Below the pieces are notes generated by a model, which saw nothing but the letters and a program-made list of their open reading frames with translations, was not told the DNA's origin and ran no database searches. From the NCBI RefSeq assembly GCF_030605225.1, contig NZ_JAUWAV010000006.1, positions 1-64,000 of the forward strand: DNA of 64,000 nucleotides. Direction: 5' to 3'. Positions 7,163 through 15,893 of this stretch are shown piece by piece (the first letter of the stretch is position 1; each line of letters opens with the position of its first letter). The position numbers were made by a program, and so were the translations under genes. Origin of the DNA: Geoalkalibacter sp. Its GTDB lineage: Bacteria > Desulfobacterota > Desulfuromonadia > Desulfuromonadales > Geoalkalibacteraceae.

Positions 7163-9226
7163 TTAATTGCTGCCGATCTTGCCACCCTTGAGGCTGATCA
7201 TGCCGCCGTTGACCTCGACGCTGCCGCCGCTGATGATCACGTCGCCGCCCGGGGTGATTTCGATGCCGCCGCCGCTCTGGCCGATACGGATGGCGCCGCC
7301 GCCCTGCCCCATCAGGGTGATGGCACGCGCCGCGCTGATGCTGATCTTGCCCTGAACGACCTGAAGATTGAAGTTGTCGCCGCGCACCTCCATGGACAGG
7401 TTGCGCCCGACCTCGGCGATGAGATCGCGGCCGCTGCGCACGTCGATATCCTGCTGGTCGGTCTGCATGAGGATGTTCTCGCCGGCCTTCATGCGGATAT
7501 CCGTGGCGGCCTGCTGTTCGATCTCGCCCCTGCGGGTCATGAGGCGCTGGGCGTTTTCCACGGTGACGATCTGGTCCTGGCCCACCTCGACAAACTGGCT
7601 GTCACCCGATTCGAGCAGCATCGTTTTGGCCGCATAGACCTCCATCTCGCCCTCTTCGGTCGCCAGGCGCACCCGGTGCCCGTCGCGGTCGGCATCGAGG
7701 CTCAGGATGTTCTTGCGCTCGCGGGTGAAGAGTTCGGTTTTCTCCTTGCCGTCGCGATCATCCATGAGCAGCTCGTTGCCGCCCCAGGTGCGCAGAATGT
7801 TCTGCGTGCGGTTGGCGCTGGTCACCGGCGTGGGCGTGTCGGGATTGGGCAGGGCGCCGAGAATCACCGGGCGATCGAGATCGCCGTTGACACACGAGAT
7901 CACCACCTCGGTGCCGGCGTGCAGGGGGAAGTGAAAACCGTAATCCCGACCGGTATAGGGCTGCACCATGCGCACCGGGTGGCTGGCCTCGCCGGGCGCG
8001 GCCTCGCCGAGATCAAAATCGGTGCGCAGACGATAGCGACCCTGCTCGTCGAGATGGGCGTAGTCGCCGCCGCTGGTTTCGATGCGCGCGGTCAACAGCC
8101 CGTGCAGGCGCCGCGCGGCGGGCAGCGGCGGGCGAAAGGGCACGCCGGCGCGGATCAGCAGCAACTTGTTGCGGTAGGTCATCCCCTTGGCGGATTCGCC
8201 GAAGGCAAAACCGGCGCGCTGATCGCCTTCATGCTCGACCTCGACGATGAGATAGTCACCGTTTTGCAGCACGTCGGGATGGCCGACGATGGAGAGGATG
8301 TCTCCGGGGGACAGGGCGCGGCAATCGGTTTCGGCGACCAGGGATTCGCGCAGGCAATCGAGCTGCTGTTGACGAACGCGGGCCAGATTGCGCCCCTCGT
8401 CGAGATCGCGGAAATGCTCGCCGTAGCGATAGTCACGCCCTGCCCCGCTGCTGCCGGAAGCAAAGGCGACCAGCGAGGCTTCGGGGGTCTGATCGTTGTA
8501 ATCCTTGAGTTCCACCCGTTCGGTCAAAAGCCGCGCGCGCGAGCGCAGGGCGAATACCGTCTCGCGGGAACGCCGCGTGCCGCTGTATGCCTCATACAAC
8601 AACTCGCCGCAGATTGCCGCGGGCAGATCCTCGCCCCGGTCATGAAAAATCACCCGGACTCTGTCCTCATCCTGGGCATAGCGAAAATAAATGCCGTCAT
8701 GGGCGCAGATGCGCAGGAGAAAATCCCAGTCGCTTTCGTCGTACTGCACCACGAATTCGCGCAGAGGATAATCGCCGTGCAGTTCCAGTTCATAATCCGC
8801 CGAAGCGAAGCCGCAACCTTCCAGGACCTCGTCGATGAGTTGCGGCGCGGTGGTGTTGAGAAACACCCGGTTGTCGCGGGAAAATTTGAGGGGATGCAGA
8901 GGCGAGCGCAACACCGCCAGATATTCATGCCCGCCGACCGCGGCTCCGTTATAGTCGAACTCGCTGAGAACACCGTGGATGCTCAGGGTCTGGACGCCCC
9001 AGCGCAGATCGAGAGTTCCCTTGACACCCGGATGCGGCATTTGGATGGGCAGATGATCCGCCAACAGGCTGATTTCAAATCGGTAATCCTGCGACAGGCC
9101 ATGATCCGCCCCGCTGAAACTTTTCACGGTCAGCGTGCCGTCAGGTACACCCTGCACACGAAAAAAGAATTGCGCCGTGCTGGCGGATTGAGTCAGGGCG
9201 TCGCTTGCGGCTGAGATAAGATTCAT
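7163..9226 (-). CDS. vgrG: VgrG spike protein (TssI)
   Basis: The 687-residue protein has the standard VgrG layout. A gp27-like N-terminal half (LREFVVQYDESDWDFLLRI, then RGEDLPAA) is followed by the gp5 OB-fold (GRYRLRTDFDLGEA, VRMVQPYTGRDYGFHFPL, GTEVVISCVNGDLDRPVILG). The C-terminal beta-helix has repetitive strands such as DIRMKAGENILMQTD and GGGIEITPGGDVIISGG. It forms the trimeric puncturing tip on the Hcp tube and is expected to carry the downstream DUF4150 toxin. The length is that of an ordinary VgrG, with no fused C-terminal effector domain. It follows clpV across a repeat-containing 69-bp gap. Confidence 0.96.
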   Translation of the reverse strand: MNLISAASDALTQSASTAQFFFRVQGVPDGTLTVKSFSGADHGLSQDYRFEISLLADHLPIQMPHPGVKGTLDLRWGVQTLSIHGVLSEFDYNGAAVGGHEYLAVLRSPLHPLKFSRDNRVFLNTTAPQLIDEVLEGCGFASADYELELHGDYPLREFVVQYDESDWDFLLRICAHDGIYFRYAQDEDRVRVIFHDRGEDLPAAICGELLYEAYSGTRRSRETVFALRSRARLLTERVELKDYNDQTPEASLVAFASGSSGAGRDYRYGEHFRDLDEGRNLARVRQQQLDCLRESLVAETDCRALSPGDILSIVGHPDVLQNGDYLIVEVEHEGDQRAGFAFGESAKGMTYRNKLLLIRAGVPFRPPLPAARRLHGLLTARIETSGGDYAHLDEQGRYRLRTDFDLGEAAPGEASHPVRMVQPYTGRDYGFHFPLHAGTEVVISCVNGDLDRPVILGALPNPDTPTPVTSANRTQNILRTWGGNELLMDDRDGKEKTELFTRERKNILSLDADRDGHRVRLATEEGEMEVYAAKTMLLESGDSQFVEVGQDQIVTVENAQRLMTRRGEIEQQAATDIRMKAGENILMQTDQQDIDVRSGRDLIAEVGRNLSMEVRGDNFNLQVVQGKISISAARAITLMGQGGGAIRIGQSGGGIEITPGGDVIISGGSVEVNGGMISLKGGKIGSN

Positions 9227-9255
9227 GGATCATTTCCCCAAATAAAATAATAATT

Positions 9256-9352
9256 CACCGCAGAGTGCGCAGAGAGCGCGGAGCCCCCTATCAATTTAAA
9301 TGTTTTGAACGCCTTCAAGAGCCTTCTCTGTGTCCTCGGCGCTCTCTGCGGT
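9256..9352. repeat. Inverted dispersed-type repeat overlapping the 3' end of clpV
   Basis: An arm ACCGCAGAGTGCGCAGAGAG (starting at 9257) is mirrored by CTCTGTGTCCTCGGCGCTCT and CTCTGCGGT (about 9326-9352), giving a long imperfect hairpin of CAGAG-type units. Text of this kind recurs as an intergenic dispersed repeat in many bacterial genomes. The right arm lies inside the clpV reading frame and encodes its last ~20 residues. It could also terminate or stabilise the clpV transcript. Confidence 0.6.
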
Positions 9353-12052
9353 AAAAATCTCCTCCTCCCCACCAACCCGATCGGCAAACACGCACGCCAA
9401 CTCGCCTTGCGCGTCAATGTCCAGGGTGAGGATGTCAGGCATGTCGTCAGCGGCCATGTAGCCCAGCAAGCTGCGGGCGATGCCGGGCAGCAGGCGCTGT
9501 TCGAGCAGCGCGTTGATGAAGCGCGCACCGCTTTCGGGTTGCAGGCAGCGCTCGCCGAGATAGGGCAGCACCTCGGGCGCGCAGCGCATTTCGATGCCGT
9601 GGGCCGCACGCAGGCGCTGTGCCGCCTCATCGAGCTTGAGGGCGACGATGTTGTGCAGCGTCGCCGTATCCAGGGGGCGAAAGGGCACGACCTGCATGCG
9701 CGCCACCAGCGCCGGAGCGAAATGCCGGGTCAGGGCCGGGCGAATGGCCTCGACCAGCGCACCATGCGTCGGGCCGGCCGCCTCAGCGCCTTCCTCGCCT
9801 GTGAATTCGGCGGGCCGGCAGAGGCTGTTAATCTCCTCGGCACCGAGATTGGTGGTCATGAGAATGACGCTGTTCTTGAAATCGATTTCGCGTCCTTCGC
9901 CGTCGCGCATGAATCCCCGATCGAACACCTGATAAAAGAGACTCATGACGTCGGGGTGCGCTTTTTCCACCTCGTCGAGAAGAATCACCGCGTAGGGGCG
10001 CTGGCGCACGGCTTCGGTGAGGATGCCGCCTTCGCCGTAGCCGACGTAGCCGGGTGGCGAGCCCTTGAGCTGTGAAACGGTGTGCGCTTCCTGATACTCG
10101 CTCATGTTGATGGTCACAAGAAACCGCTCGCCGCCGAACAGCTGTTCGGCCAGGGCACGGGCGGTTTCGGTCTTGCCCACGCCGCTGGGTCCGGCCAGCA
10201 GAAACACGCCGAGGGGCGCTTCGGGGTTGCGCAAGCCGGCCTTGGCGCTGCGGATGGTCTCGCCGATGGCGGTCAGCGCCGCGTCCTGCCCGATGACCCG
10301 GGTCGCCAGGGCCTCTTCGAACCTCAGCAGGGCGCCGAGTTCGTCGCGCAGCATGCGTCCCACGGGCACCCCGGTCCAGTCGGCCACCACCGCGGCGATC
10401 GCCTCGCCGTTGACCTCGGCCTGCAGCATGGGACTTTCACCCTGGATCTCCTTGAGCCGGGTCAGGGTCTGGTTGGCGGCGCGCCGCAAGGACACCACTT
10501 TACCGCAGGCCTTTTCGCTGTTTTTCGGCAGTTCTTCACGCTGACTGCGAACTTGGCGAATGAGTTCGTCTTCGCTGAGCCACTGCTGCTCGGCCTGTTG
10601 CAGACGTGCCTGGGTTGCGTCCAACTCCGCGCGCAGGCTGTTGAGCAGAGCGTCGTTGCGCGGCAAACCCTGGGCTTCTTCCGCCGCCAGGGCATTCAGA
10701 CGACCGTGCAGATAGGCGGCGTGCTCGCGGTCGGCGTCGATCTCGGCGGGCACCGCGGCTTGCGCCATGCACAGGCGCGCCGCGGCCGTATCGATGAGAT
10801 CAATCGCCTTGTCGGGCAATTGACGGCCGGTAATGTAGCGTGCGGAGAGACGCACGGCGGCGGCCACCGCATCATCGGTGATGAGTATGCCGTGGTGCTT
10901 CTGATAAAGATCGCGCAGCCCGCTGAGCATGGCGATGGCCGCCTGCTCACCGGGCTCATCGACCTTGACCAGTTGAAAGCGGCGGGCCAGGGCGGCGTCG
11001 CGCTCGAAATATTTCTTGTACTCGCTCCAGGTGGTGGCGGCGATGGTGCGCAACTCGCCGCGCGCCAGGGCCGGTTTGAAGAGATTGGCGGCATCGCCCA
11101 GACCCGCTTCGCCACCCGCGCCGATGAGGGTGTGTGCCTCATCGATGAACAAAATGATCGGCTCGGGCGCGGCCTTGACCTCATCGATCACCGACTTCAG
11201 GCGTTTTTCAAATTCCCCCTTGACCCCGGCTCCGGCCTGCAACAGACCCAAATCCAATGCGAGCAGTCGCACCTTGCGCAGGCTCTCGGGCACCTCGCCT
11301 GCCGCGATGCGCAGGGCCAGCCCTTCCACAACGGCGGTCTTGCCCACCCCCGGTTCGCCGACGACGATGGGGTTGTTCTTGCGGCGCCGCGCGAGGATGT
11401 CGAGCATCAGGCGAATTTCGCGGCTGCGCCCAAGCACCGGGTCGATCTCGCCGGTAGCGGCGCGCGCAGTGATGTCCAGGGTGAAGCGTTCCAGAGCCGA
11501 GGACGCATTCTTTTTGCCGCCGGCGACAACGGGTGGTCCGCCGGTCTCTACCCTGTCTGGCGCGACAAGCAGAGGTTGCTCCTCCACGGAGCCGGCGCAG
11601 ATGCGGGCGAAATCCTTGCGCAGTCGCTCCAAGGACACAACGTCGACCAAGGCAAATATTTCGGCCGACAAGGACGGCGCCAGACTCACCAACGCATCGA
11701 GCAGGGCTGCCGAGCGGATTTGCTTGGCGCCGTAATGCAGCGAGGCCGCCAGCCAGGCGCGCTCGAGCCAGTGCTGCAGAGCCGCGCCGAACAGCGGCTT
11801 GCCCGCTGGTCCGGCGGGGCGCCGGGCGAGGGCCGCGAGCAGCGCCTGCCACAGACTGTCGAGGTCGACACCGAAATGATGCAGGATGCGGTCGAAATCG
11901 CCCCCGCCCCGCTCCAGCAGCTTGAGCGCCAGGTGTTCGACGCTCACCTCGGCATGGCCGCGGGTGGCGGCAAATGCCGCGGCATCTTCCAAGGCCGCGA
12001 CGCAATGATCATTGAGCCGTTCAAGCAATACGCGCAGTTGTCGGTTGTCCAT
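9296..12052 (-). CDS. clpV: ClpV AAA+ ATPase (TssH)
   Basis: The 918-residue Clp/Hsp100 protein disassembles contracted TssBC sheaths. An N-terminal double Clp repeat (HAEVSVEHLALKLLE) is followed by the first AAA+ domain with Walker A GEPGVGKT near residue 235 and Walker B ILFIDEAHTLIGAGG. A coiled middle region follows, then the second AAA+ domain with Walker A GPSGVGKTETA near residue 620 and Walker B VILLDEVEKAHPD. The start overlaps the end of tssG by 32 bp. Oddly, the last ~20 residues (FTAESAEDTEKALEG and beyond) are translated from a dispersed-type repeat, so the natural end of the family has been replaced or extended. Confidence 0.96.
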   Translation of the reverse strand: MDNRQLRVLLERLNDHCVAALEDAAAFAATRGHAEVSVEHLALKLLERGGGDFDRILHHFGVDLDSLWQALLAALARRPAGPAGKPLFGAALQHWLERAWLAASLHYGAKQIRSAALLDALVSLAPSLSAEIFALVDVVSLERLRKDFARICAGSVEEQPLLVAPDRVETGGPPVVAGGKKNASSALERFTLDITARAATGEIDPVLGRSREIRLMLDILARRRKNNPIVVGEPGVGKTAVVEGLALRIAAGEVPESLRKVRLLALDLGLLQAGAGVKGEFEKRLKSVIDEVKAAPEPIILFIDEAHTLIGAGGEAGLGDAANLFKPALARGELRTIAATTWSEYKKYFERDAALARRFQLVKVDEPGEQAAIAMLSGLRDLYQKHHGILITDDAVAAAVRLSARYITGRQLPDKAIDLIDTAAARLCMAQAAVPAEIDADREHAAYLHGRLNALAAEEAQGLPRNDALLNSLRAELDATQARLQQAEQQWLSEDELIRQVRSQREELPKNSEKACGKVVSLRRAANQTLTRLKEIQGESPMLQAEVNGEAIAAVVADWTGVPVGRMLRDELGALLRFEEALATRVIGQDAALTAIGETIRSAKAGLRNPEAPLGVFLLAGPSGVGKTETARALAEQLFGGERFLVTINMSEYQEAHTVSQLKGSPPGYVGYGEGGILTEAVRQRPYAVILLDEVEKAHPDVMSLFYQVFDRGFMRDGEGREIDFKNSVILMTTNLGAEEINSLCRPAEFTGEEGAEAAGPTHGALVEAIRPALTRHFAPALVARMQVVPFRPLDTATLHNIVALKLDEAAQRLRAAHGIEMRCAPEVLPYLGERCLQPESGARFINALLEQRLLPGIARSLLGYMAADDMPDILTLDIDAQGELACVFADRVGGEEEIFTAESAEDTEKALEGVQNI

Positions 12053-13025
12053 CCGTCATCATCCTTCCATAAGCACGGCCCGCCAAACGTATGCGGCGCG
12101 GCTTCTTAGCCGATTCACCCAGGCCGCTCGTCCAGCCCAGATGGATGTCATCGCGGCCCAGGCGCCGCATGCAATGCGTCGGCTCCACCAAAAAAATCAC
12201 ATCGTATTCAAGAGTCGGCTCCAGATAACCCTCGATGAGGTCCCTGAGCTCCCTCGCGCCGCCGCGACCGGGGAAAAACTCCAGCGTTCGCGCTTCGGAC
12301 ATCAGGCCGAGTTCAATGTTGATCTTGCGCCCGACATCCAGGACGCGCTGTCCAAGCGCCACATCCTCGCCCAGGATCATGCCGGTGCGCCCGAGAACGG
12401 ACACCGGACCCACCTCCACCCAGCAGGGCACGAACTCCTTGACGCGCACCGGCACGCCCAGATGTTCACGCAACATGCCCGCAAGGATCGCCGCTCCCTT
12501 GGCGCGGCAGCCGAACCCACCGGCGTAGGCCAGGGCCAGATCAGTCCGCGCGGTCCGGGGCTTGCCCGAGAGTGCCAACAGATAGTCCTCCAGCAGATTG
12601 GCGCCCTGATCCTCGAACAAATGGCCGCGGCTTTTTTTCCAAGCCAGATAAAGCAACTCATAAAGACGGCTGCCGAACAGATCAAGAAACGCCCGCAGGC
12701 ATTGCCCCTCCTCCTCGCCGCGCGCCACGCTTTCCCAGAAATAGGCCGGCACCGGCGCATCGACGCCGTAAAGCCCGAGAAAAGCGGCTTCCAGCACCAG
12801 CTTCCCGTCCGCGCCGCGATAGGCACGGCGAAGATCGGCAGCAGGGAACGAGATCTCCGCCGCCGTGCGCAGATGCACCGCCGCCCGTGGCCGATCAATC
12901 CCACCCTGAGCACCTGAAGAGGCCGCTTCGAGCAGGCGCACCGCCTGAAAGAAATCGAAGCGCGCCGCATTGGCCGTCAGGTCACGGATCAGAAGGGAGA
13001 GCTGTCGCCGAACAGCGGTTGCCAT
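12021..13025 (-). CDS. tssG: T6SS baseplate protein TssG
   Basis: The gene codes for 334 residues from the ATG at 13025, which opens with MATAVRRQLSLLIRDL and the typical FDFFQAVRLLE helix of TssG. Later landmarks are the RAAVHLRTAAEISFP segment, the AYFWESVARGEEEG region and the C-terminal RDLIEGYLEPTLEYDV segment. TssG joins TssF and TssK in the baseplate wedge around VgrG. A longer upstream reading is possible in this frame, but it runs through the end of tssF and has no family resemblance, so the internal ATG was chosen. The gene overlaps tssF by 37 bp and clpV by 32 bp, consistent with coupled translation. Confidence 0.93.
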   Translation of the reverse strand: MATAVRRQLSLLIRDLTANAARFDFFQAVRLLEAASSGAQGGIDRPRAAVHLRTAAEISFPAADLRRAYRGADGKLVLEAAFLGLYGVDAPVPAYFWESVARGEEEGQCLRAFLDLFGSRLYELLYLAWKKSRGHLFEDQGANLLEDYLLALSGKPRTARTDLALAYAGGFGCRAKGAAILAGMLREHLGVPVRVKEFVPCWVEVGPVSVLGRTGMILGEDVALGQRVLDVGRKINIELGLMSEARTLEFFPGRGGARELRDLIEGYLEPTLEYDVIFLVEPTHCMRRLGRDDIHLGWTSGLGESAKKPRRIRLAGRAYGRMMTDGQPTTARIA

Positions 13026-14722
13026 CGCAGCTCCTGGGCCGAAGGTTGCAGAACCAGCACCGTTTCCACAAACAGGTTGATGGAGGCGAAACGGCTGAAA
13101 AATACATGGAGCAGTTCGCCGAACAGATAGGCATCCCCCGTGTTGAGGAAATGGTCCTCGCGCACCCCGACGCGCACCTCCACGCCGCGCAGCAACCCGC
13201 CCTTGCGGATCCGGTTGCACGCGCTCACGCGCAATTCGCTGATACCGGCAATGCGACGCCAGTTCTGCTCACGGCCGCTCCAGTCATAAAGCCGCAACAG
13301 ATCCCTCAGGGCTTCGGGCGAGTCAAGGGAACCCAGACTCAAGCTCAGATGCGAGAGCAGGGTCAGGCGAAAATCCCTCCGCACGGGCGGCTGCAAGCGC
13401 GCGGCGGGACGCAGCAGGTTGGCAAAGCGCAAGAAAGAGGGCATCTCGCTGGTCGCCAGATTCAAGCTGCCCTCCCGCAGATGGCGGCGGGGCAGATCGC
13501 CGTTGCAGGCGGTGAGGGTGCAGGAGAGAGTTTCGCCGCCGAAATCCTCAATACCGCCCACCGCCAGATAATGCTCGGCGCTTGCCTCACCCCGGCCGCG
13601 CCGCGACAATTGAAAGAAACGGCCCGCGCCGGCTTTGTGGCGAAAGCTGTGCAAGGGCTGGTAAGCCCGCCGTGCGCCGCCGGCGGCATCCACACCGATC
13701 ACCTGATCCAGGCTGTAGATCTCCACCCCTTCCGTCGTGGCGGCATCGGCCAGCAACCGATATTCGCTGCGCCGGTGGTTCAGGCGAATGGGTTCGGCGG
13801 CGGTCTCGTACAAATTGACCGCCGGCGCGCAATGCAGGCGCAGATGCTCGCAGTTCAAACGCTCGTCAGGCTCCAACCGGCCCTGGAGGGTCAATTGGAT
13901 ATCAAAACTGCGGCAACCCCGCGGCCAAGGCACGCGGTCAAGCTGTCCCAACTCGACGAACAGATACTTTTCGCGAAAACAGAAATATTCGTGCATCAGG
14001 TGGTAGCCGAGAAAGCTGCGCCCCACCCCCGGGACCAGCAGATCATCGGCATCCAGATGGCAGGGACTGACCATCTCCTGCCCGCCCAGGTTCCGCGCGG
14101 GCTGCTCGGGACACTCGGGAAAACTGATTTCCACGCCGCGCACCCGTGCCGCCAGCAACTCGTAAAGTTTGAGGGAAAGGGCGGCATCGGCGTGAAGGTA
14201 GAGCCTGATGCGCTCTAAATTTAAGGTTTCGGCGTCAAGCCCGGCGTCAAGTTGGAAACGCAGGCGCAGCAGGGTGGTGCCGCGCGCCGTTTCTTCGGTT
14301 CGCACACTTTTCAGGTGCAGAGGCTGCAAGAGCACCTCGCTGGTGGTGCGAAAACGGCAAATAATCCGATCCGGCCCCACGGCGGGACTCATCAGCAGGG
14401 CACCGCGAGCCAGCACCTGGGATTGCCGCAGCTGCCCGGGCCGCGGGCTGAATTCGACAATGGTGGCGGCGGGAAAGGGTCGCAGAAAATGGGGCCAGAG
14501 CTGATTGAGCAGGGCTTCGCAGAGCTCGGGCACATCGTCGTCCAGACGGCGGCGCACCTGGGCGCTCAAATAGGCCATGCCCTCCAGCAGGCGTTCCACA
14601 TAGGGATCGGGATTGCGCAATTCATCGATATTGAGCAGCGCCGCCTGCTCAGGGTAAAGCTTCGCGAATTCCCGCGCCGACTCGCGCAGCAGGCGCATCT
14701 CCGCCTCGTAATAGTCACGCAT
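12989..14722 (-). CDS. tssF: T6SS baseplate protein TssF
   Basis: The gene codes for 577 residues from ATG 14722, opening MRDYYEAEMRLLRESAREFA, the conserved start of TssF. It continues with the PDPYVERLLEGMAYLSAQVR signature and the LWPHFLRPFPAATIVEF segment. It is the main wedge component of the baseplate. The ATG overlaps the tssE stop by 8 bp (ATGCGTGA), which fixes the start; codons upstream in the same frame are antisense-like Arg/Ala-rich text. Length and domain pattern are normal for the family. Confidence 0.95.
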   Translation of the reverse strand: MRDYYEAEMRLLRESAREFAKLYPEQAALLNIDELRNPDPYVERLLEGMAYLSAQVRRRLDDDVPELCEALLNQLWPHFLRPFPAATIVEFSPRPGQLRQSQVLARGALLMSPAVGPDRIICRFRTTSEVLLQPLHLKSVRTEETARGTTLLRLRFQLDAGLDAETLNLERIRLYLHADAALSLKLYELLAARVRGVEISFPECPEQPARNLGGQEMVSPCHLDADDLLVPGVGRSFLGYHLMHEYFCFREKYLFVELGQLDRVPWPRGCRSFDIQLTLQGRLEPDERLNCEHLRLHCAPAVNLYETAAEPIRLNHRRSEYRLLADAATTEGVEIYSLDQVIGVDAAGGARRAYQPLHSFRHKAGAGRFFQLSRRGRGEASAEHYLAVGGIEDFGGETLSCTLTACNGDLPRRHLREGSLNLATSEMPSFLRFANLLRPAARLQPPVRRDFRLTLLSHLSLSLGSLDSPEALRDLLRLYDWSGREQNWRRIAGISELRVSACNRIRKGGLLRGVEVRVGVREDHFLNTGDAYLFGELLHVFFSRFASINLFVETVLVLQPSAQELRWQPLFGDSSPF

Positions 14723-15131
14723 GAAGGCCTCCGGCTCCGCGAATGTCGACTTGGGCGACGCCCGCGCTCTCGAACACGGTCTGAAAGCGCACCTCACCCA
14801 AGGCGACCAGTCGTGCGGCGATCTCCAGACGGATGCGCCGATCCTCGCCCACCGTCCCCAGCCGGCGTACCCGCACCGCGCTCAGGCGCGGCTCGTACAC
14901 CTCGATGAGCCGGCACACCTGGCGCGCCAGTTCATCCACCGAATAGGGCAGGTTCTCGTAAATCACACCGATGTCGGGCAGGCCGTAATCCGGCAGATGC
15001 GCCAGCGATCCACGGCGCGCGTTGAACAGTCGACGCAAGTGAGCCTGCACGCTGGCGACGGCGCTCGACGCACTTCGGGTTGCGCTTTCGGGAGCAGGGC
15101 CGGTCAGGATGTCGAATAAAGCCAGGGACAT
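14715..15131 (-). CDS. tssE: T6SS baseplate protein TssE (gp25-like)
   Basis: The 138-residue gp25/lysozyme-like family protein links the baseplate to the first ring of the sheath. The family landmarks are visible: RRGSLAHLPDYGLPDIG, the YEPRLSAVRVRR segment (the conserved EPR motif) and a closing beta hairpin. The N-terminus is slightly extended. Its ribosome site is weak (GGATCACG) and it lies 46 bp beyond a strong hairpin after hcp, so its expression is probably much lower than that of hcp. Confidence 0.94.
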   Translation of the reverse strand: MSLALFDILTGPAPESATRSASSAVASVQAHLRRLFNARRGSLAHLPDYGLPDIGVIYENLPYSVDELARQVCRLIEVYEPRLSAVRVRRLGTVGEDRRIRLEIAARLVALGEVRFQTVFESAGVAQVDIRGAGGLHA

Positions 15132-15159
15132 GAGATACGTGATCCGTTGTGTAAAAGCC

Positions 15160-15185
15160 GCCGGAGTGCCCTAGGGCACTCCGGC
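15160..15185 (-). terminator. Perfect 26-bp palindrome between hcp and tssE
   Basis: An 11-bp perfect stem (GCCGGAGTGCC/GGCACTCCGGC) with a CTAG loop lies 19 bp after the hcp stop. On the minus strand it is followed by GGCTTTTA, a weak U-tract. It probably acts as a partial terminator or 3' stabiliser, letting hcp mRNA accumulate above the downstream baseplate genes. Confidence 0.6.
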
Positions 15186-15203
15186 GCGACAGAATACGGC
15201 AAA

Positions 15204-15689
15204 CTAGCGACCTTCGGTCCAGGAGTCGCTGAATTCGATGTTGCCGTCCACGTAGGTCCAAGTGATCTTGGAGTAACGCACCGAAACCTCCTCAAGGTGG
15301 GGATAGCGCTCCTTGTCGAGGTCCTTGACGTTGTGCATGGTGGGTTTGATGGAGGTGATCTTCACCCCTTCGAGTTTGTGGCGGAAATACTCTTTTTCGG
15401 TGCCGGTGTCATCGATGCGGTACCAGCGCAGCAACAGCTCGTTGAGCGTCTGGCCGTTGCTGCACGCCTTGTACATGTAAGGCGAACTGCTGTCGAAAGC
15501 CTTGAGAAACTTGAACGGCTCGTGCTTGCGGGTGCCGGTGAGAGCCCCCGTGTCGTTGTCGGTGGGAATGCGCAGTTCGTGGTCGAACCCGAGCACTTCG
15601 ACGCTTTGTTCGCGCCCTTGCACGGTGATCGGTCCCTCGATGCGCATGCCCTGATCGTCCTTGATCCACATGTAAGCTGGAATTGCCAT
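15204..15689 (-). CDS. hcp: Hcp tube protein (TssD)
   Basis: The gene codes for 161 residues starting MAIPAYMWIKDDQGMRIEG, the typical Hcp opening, followed by GFDHELRIPTD and HEPFKFLKAFDSSSPYMYK, the conserved tube-interface segments. It forms the hexameric inner tube and chaperones small effectors. The ATG at 15689 has an AAGGAGGAAGAA ribosome site; an upstream in-frame ATG is rejected because the intervening residues lack family similarity. The gene is isolated from tssC by ~200 bp containing an inverted repeat, and from tssE by a strong hairpin, consistent with separate high expression. Confidence 0.96.
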   Translation of the reverse strand: MAIPAYMWIKDDQGMRIEGPITVQGREQSVEVLGFDHELRIPTDNDTGALTGTRKHEPFKFLKAFDSSSPYMYKACSNGQTLNELLLRWYRIDDTGTEKEYFRHKLEGVKITSIKPTMHNVKDLDKERYPHLEEVSVRYSKITWTYVDGNIEFSDSWTEGR

Positions 15690-15779
15690 GGTTTGTTCTT
15701 CCTCCTTGGGTTGATGTCCCGAAGACCATCTCCGGGCATTGAAAAACATCGCAGATCAACTTTTCCGCATATCTCCGCA

Positions 15780-15882
15780 GGGGCCTGCGACACCTATGTC
15801 AAAGGCCGCAGGAACCCATCCTTGGGGCTTGACCGGCGCCATCCGGGCGCCGGACACCTTTGACATAGGTGTCGCAAGCCCC
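15780..15882. repeat. Nested inverted repeat (REP/MITE-like) between tssC and hcp
   Basis: Outer 26-bp arms (15780-15805 and 15857-15882) match in inverted orientation with a single mismatch; their core reads CGACACCTATGTCAAAGG. Inside them is a second perfect hairpin CCGGCGCC-ATCCG-GGCGCCGG (15833-15853). The unit has no reading frame of its own. Its size and cruciform design resemble REP pairs or small non-autonomous transposon remnants, but no second copy was found in this window. Confidence 0.65.
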
Positions 15883-15893
15883 TTGTCCGCAAC

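Noticed and set aside
7130..9214. 694-codon open frame on the plus strand opposite vgrG
   Set aside because: It mirrors vgrG codon for codon, has a low-complexity Ala/His/Gly composition and no family motif. High GC at third codon positions of the real gene creates such shadows.
10082..12109. 675-codon open frame opposite clpV
   Set aside because: Antisense shadow of a clear AAA+ gene, without motifs or a ribosome site.
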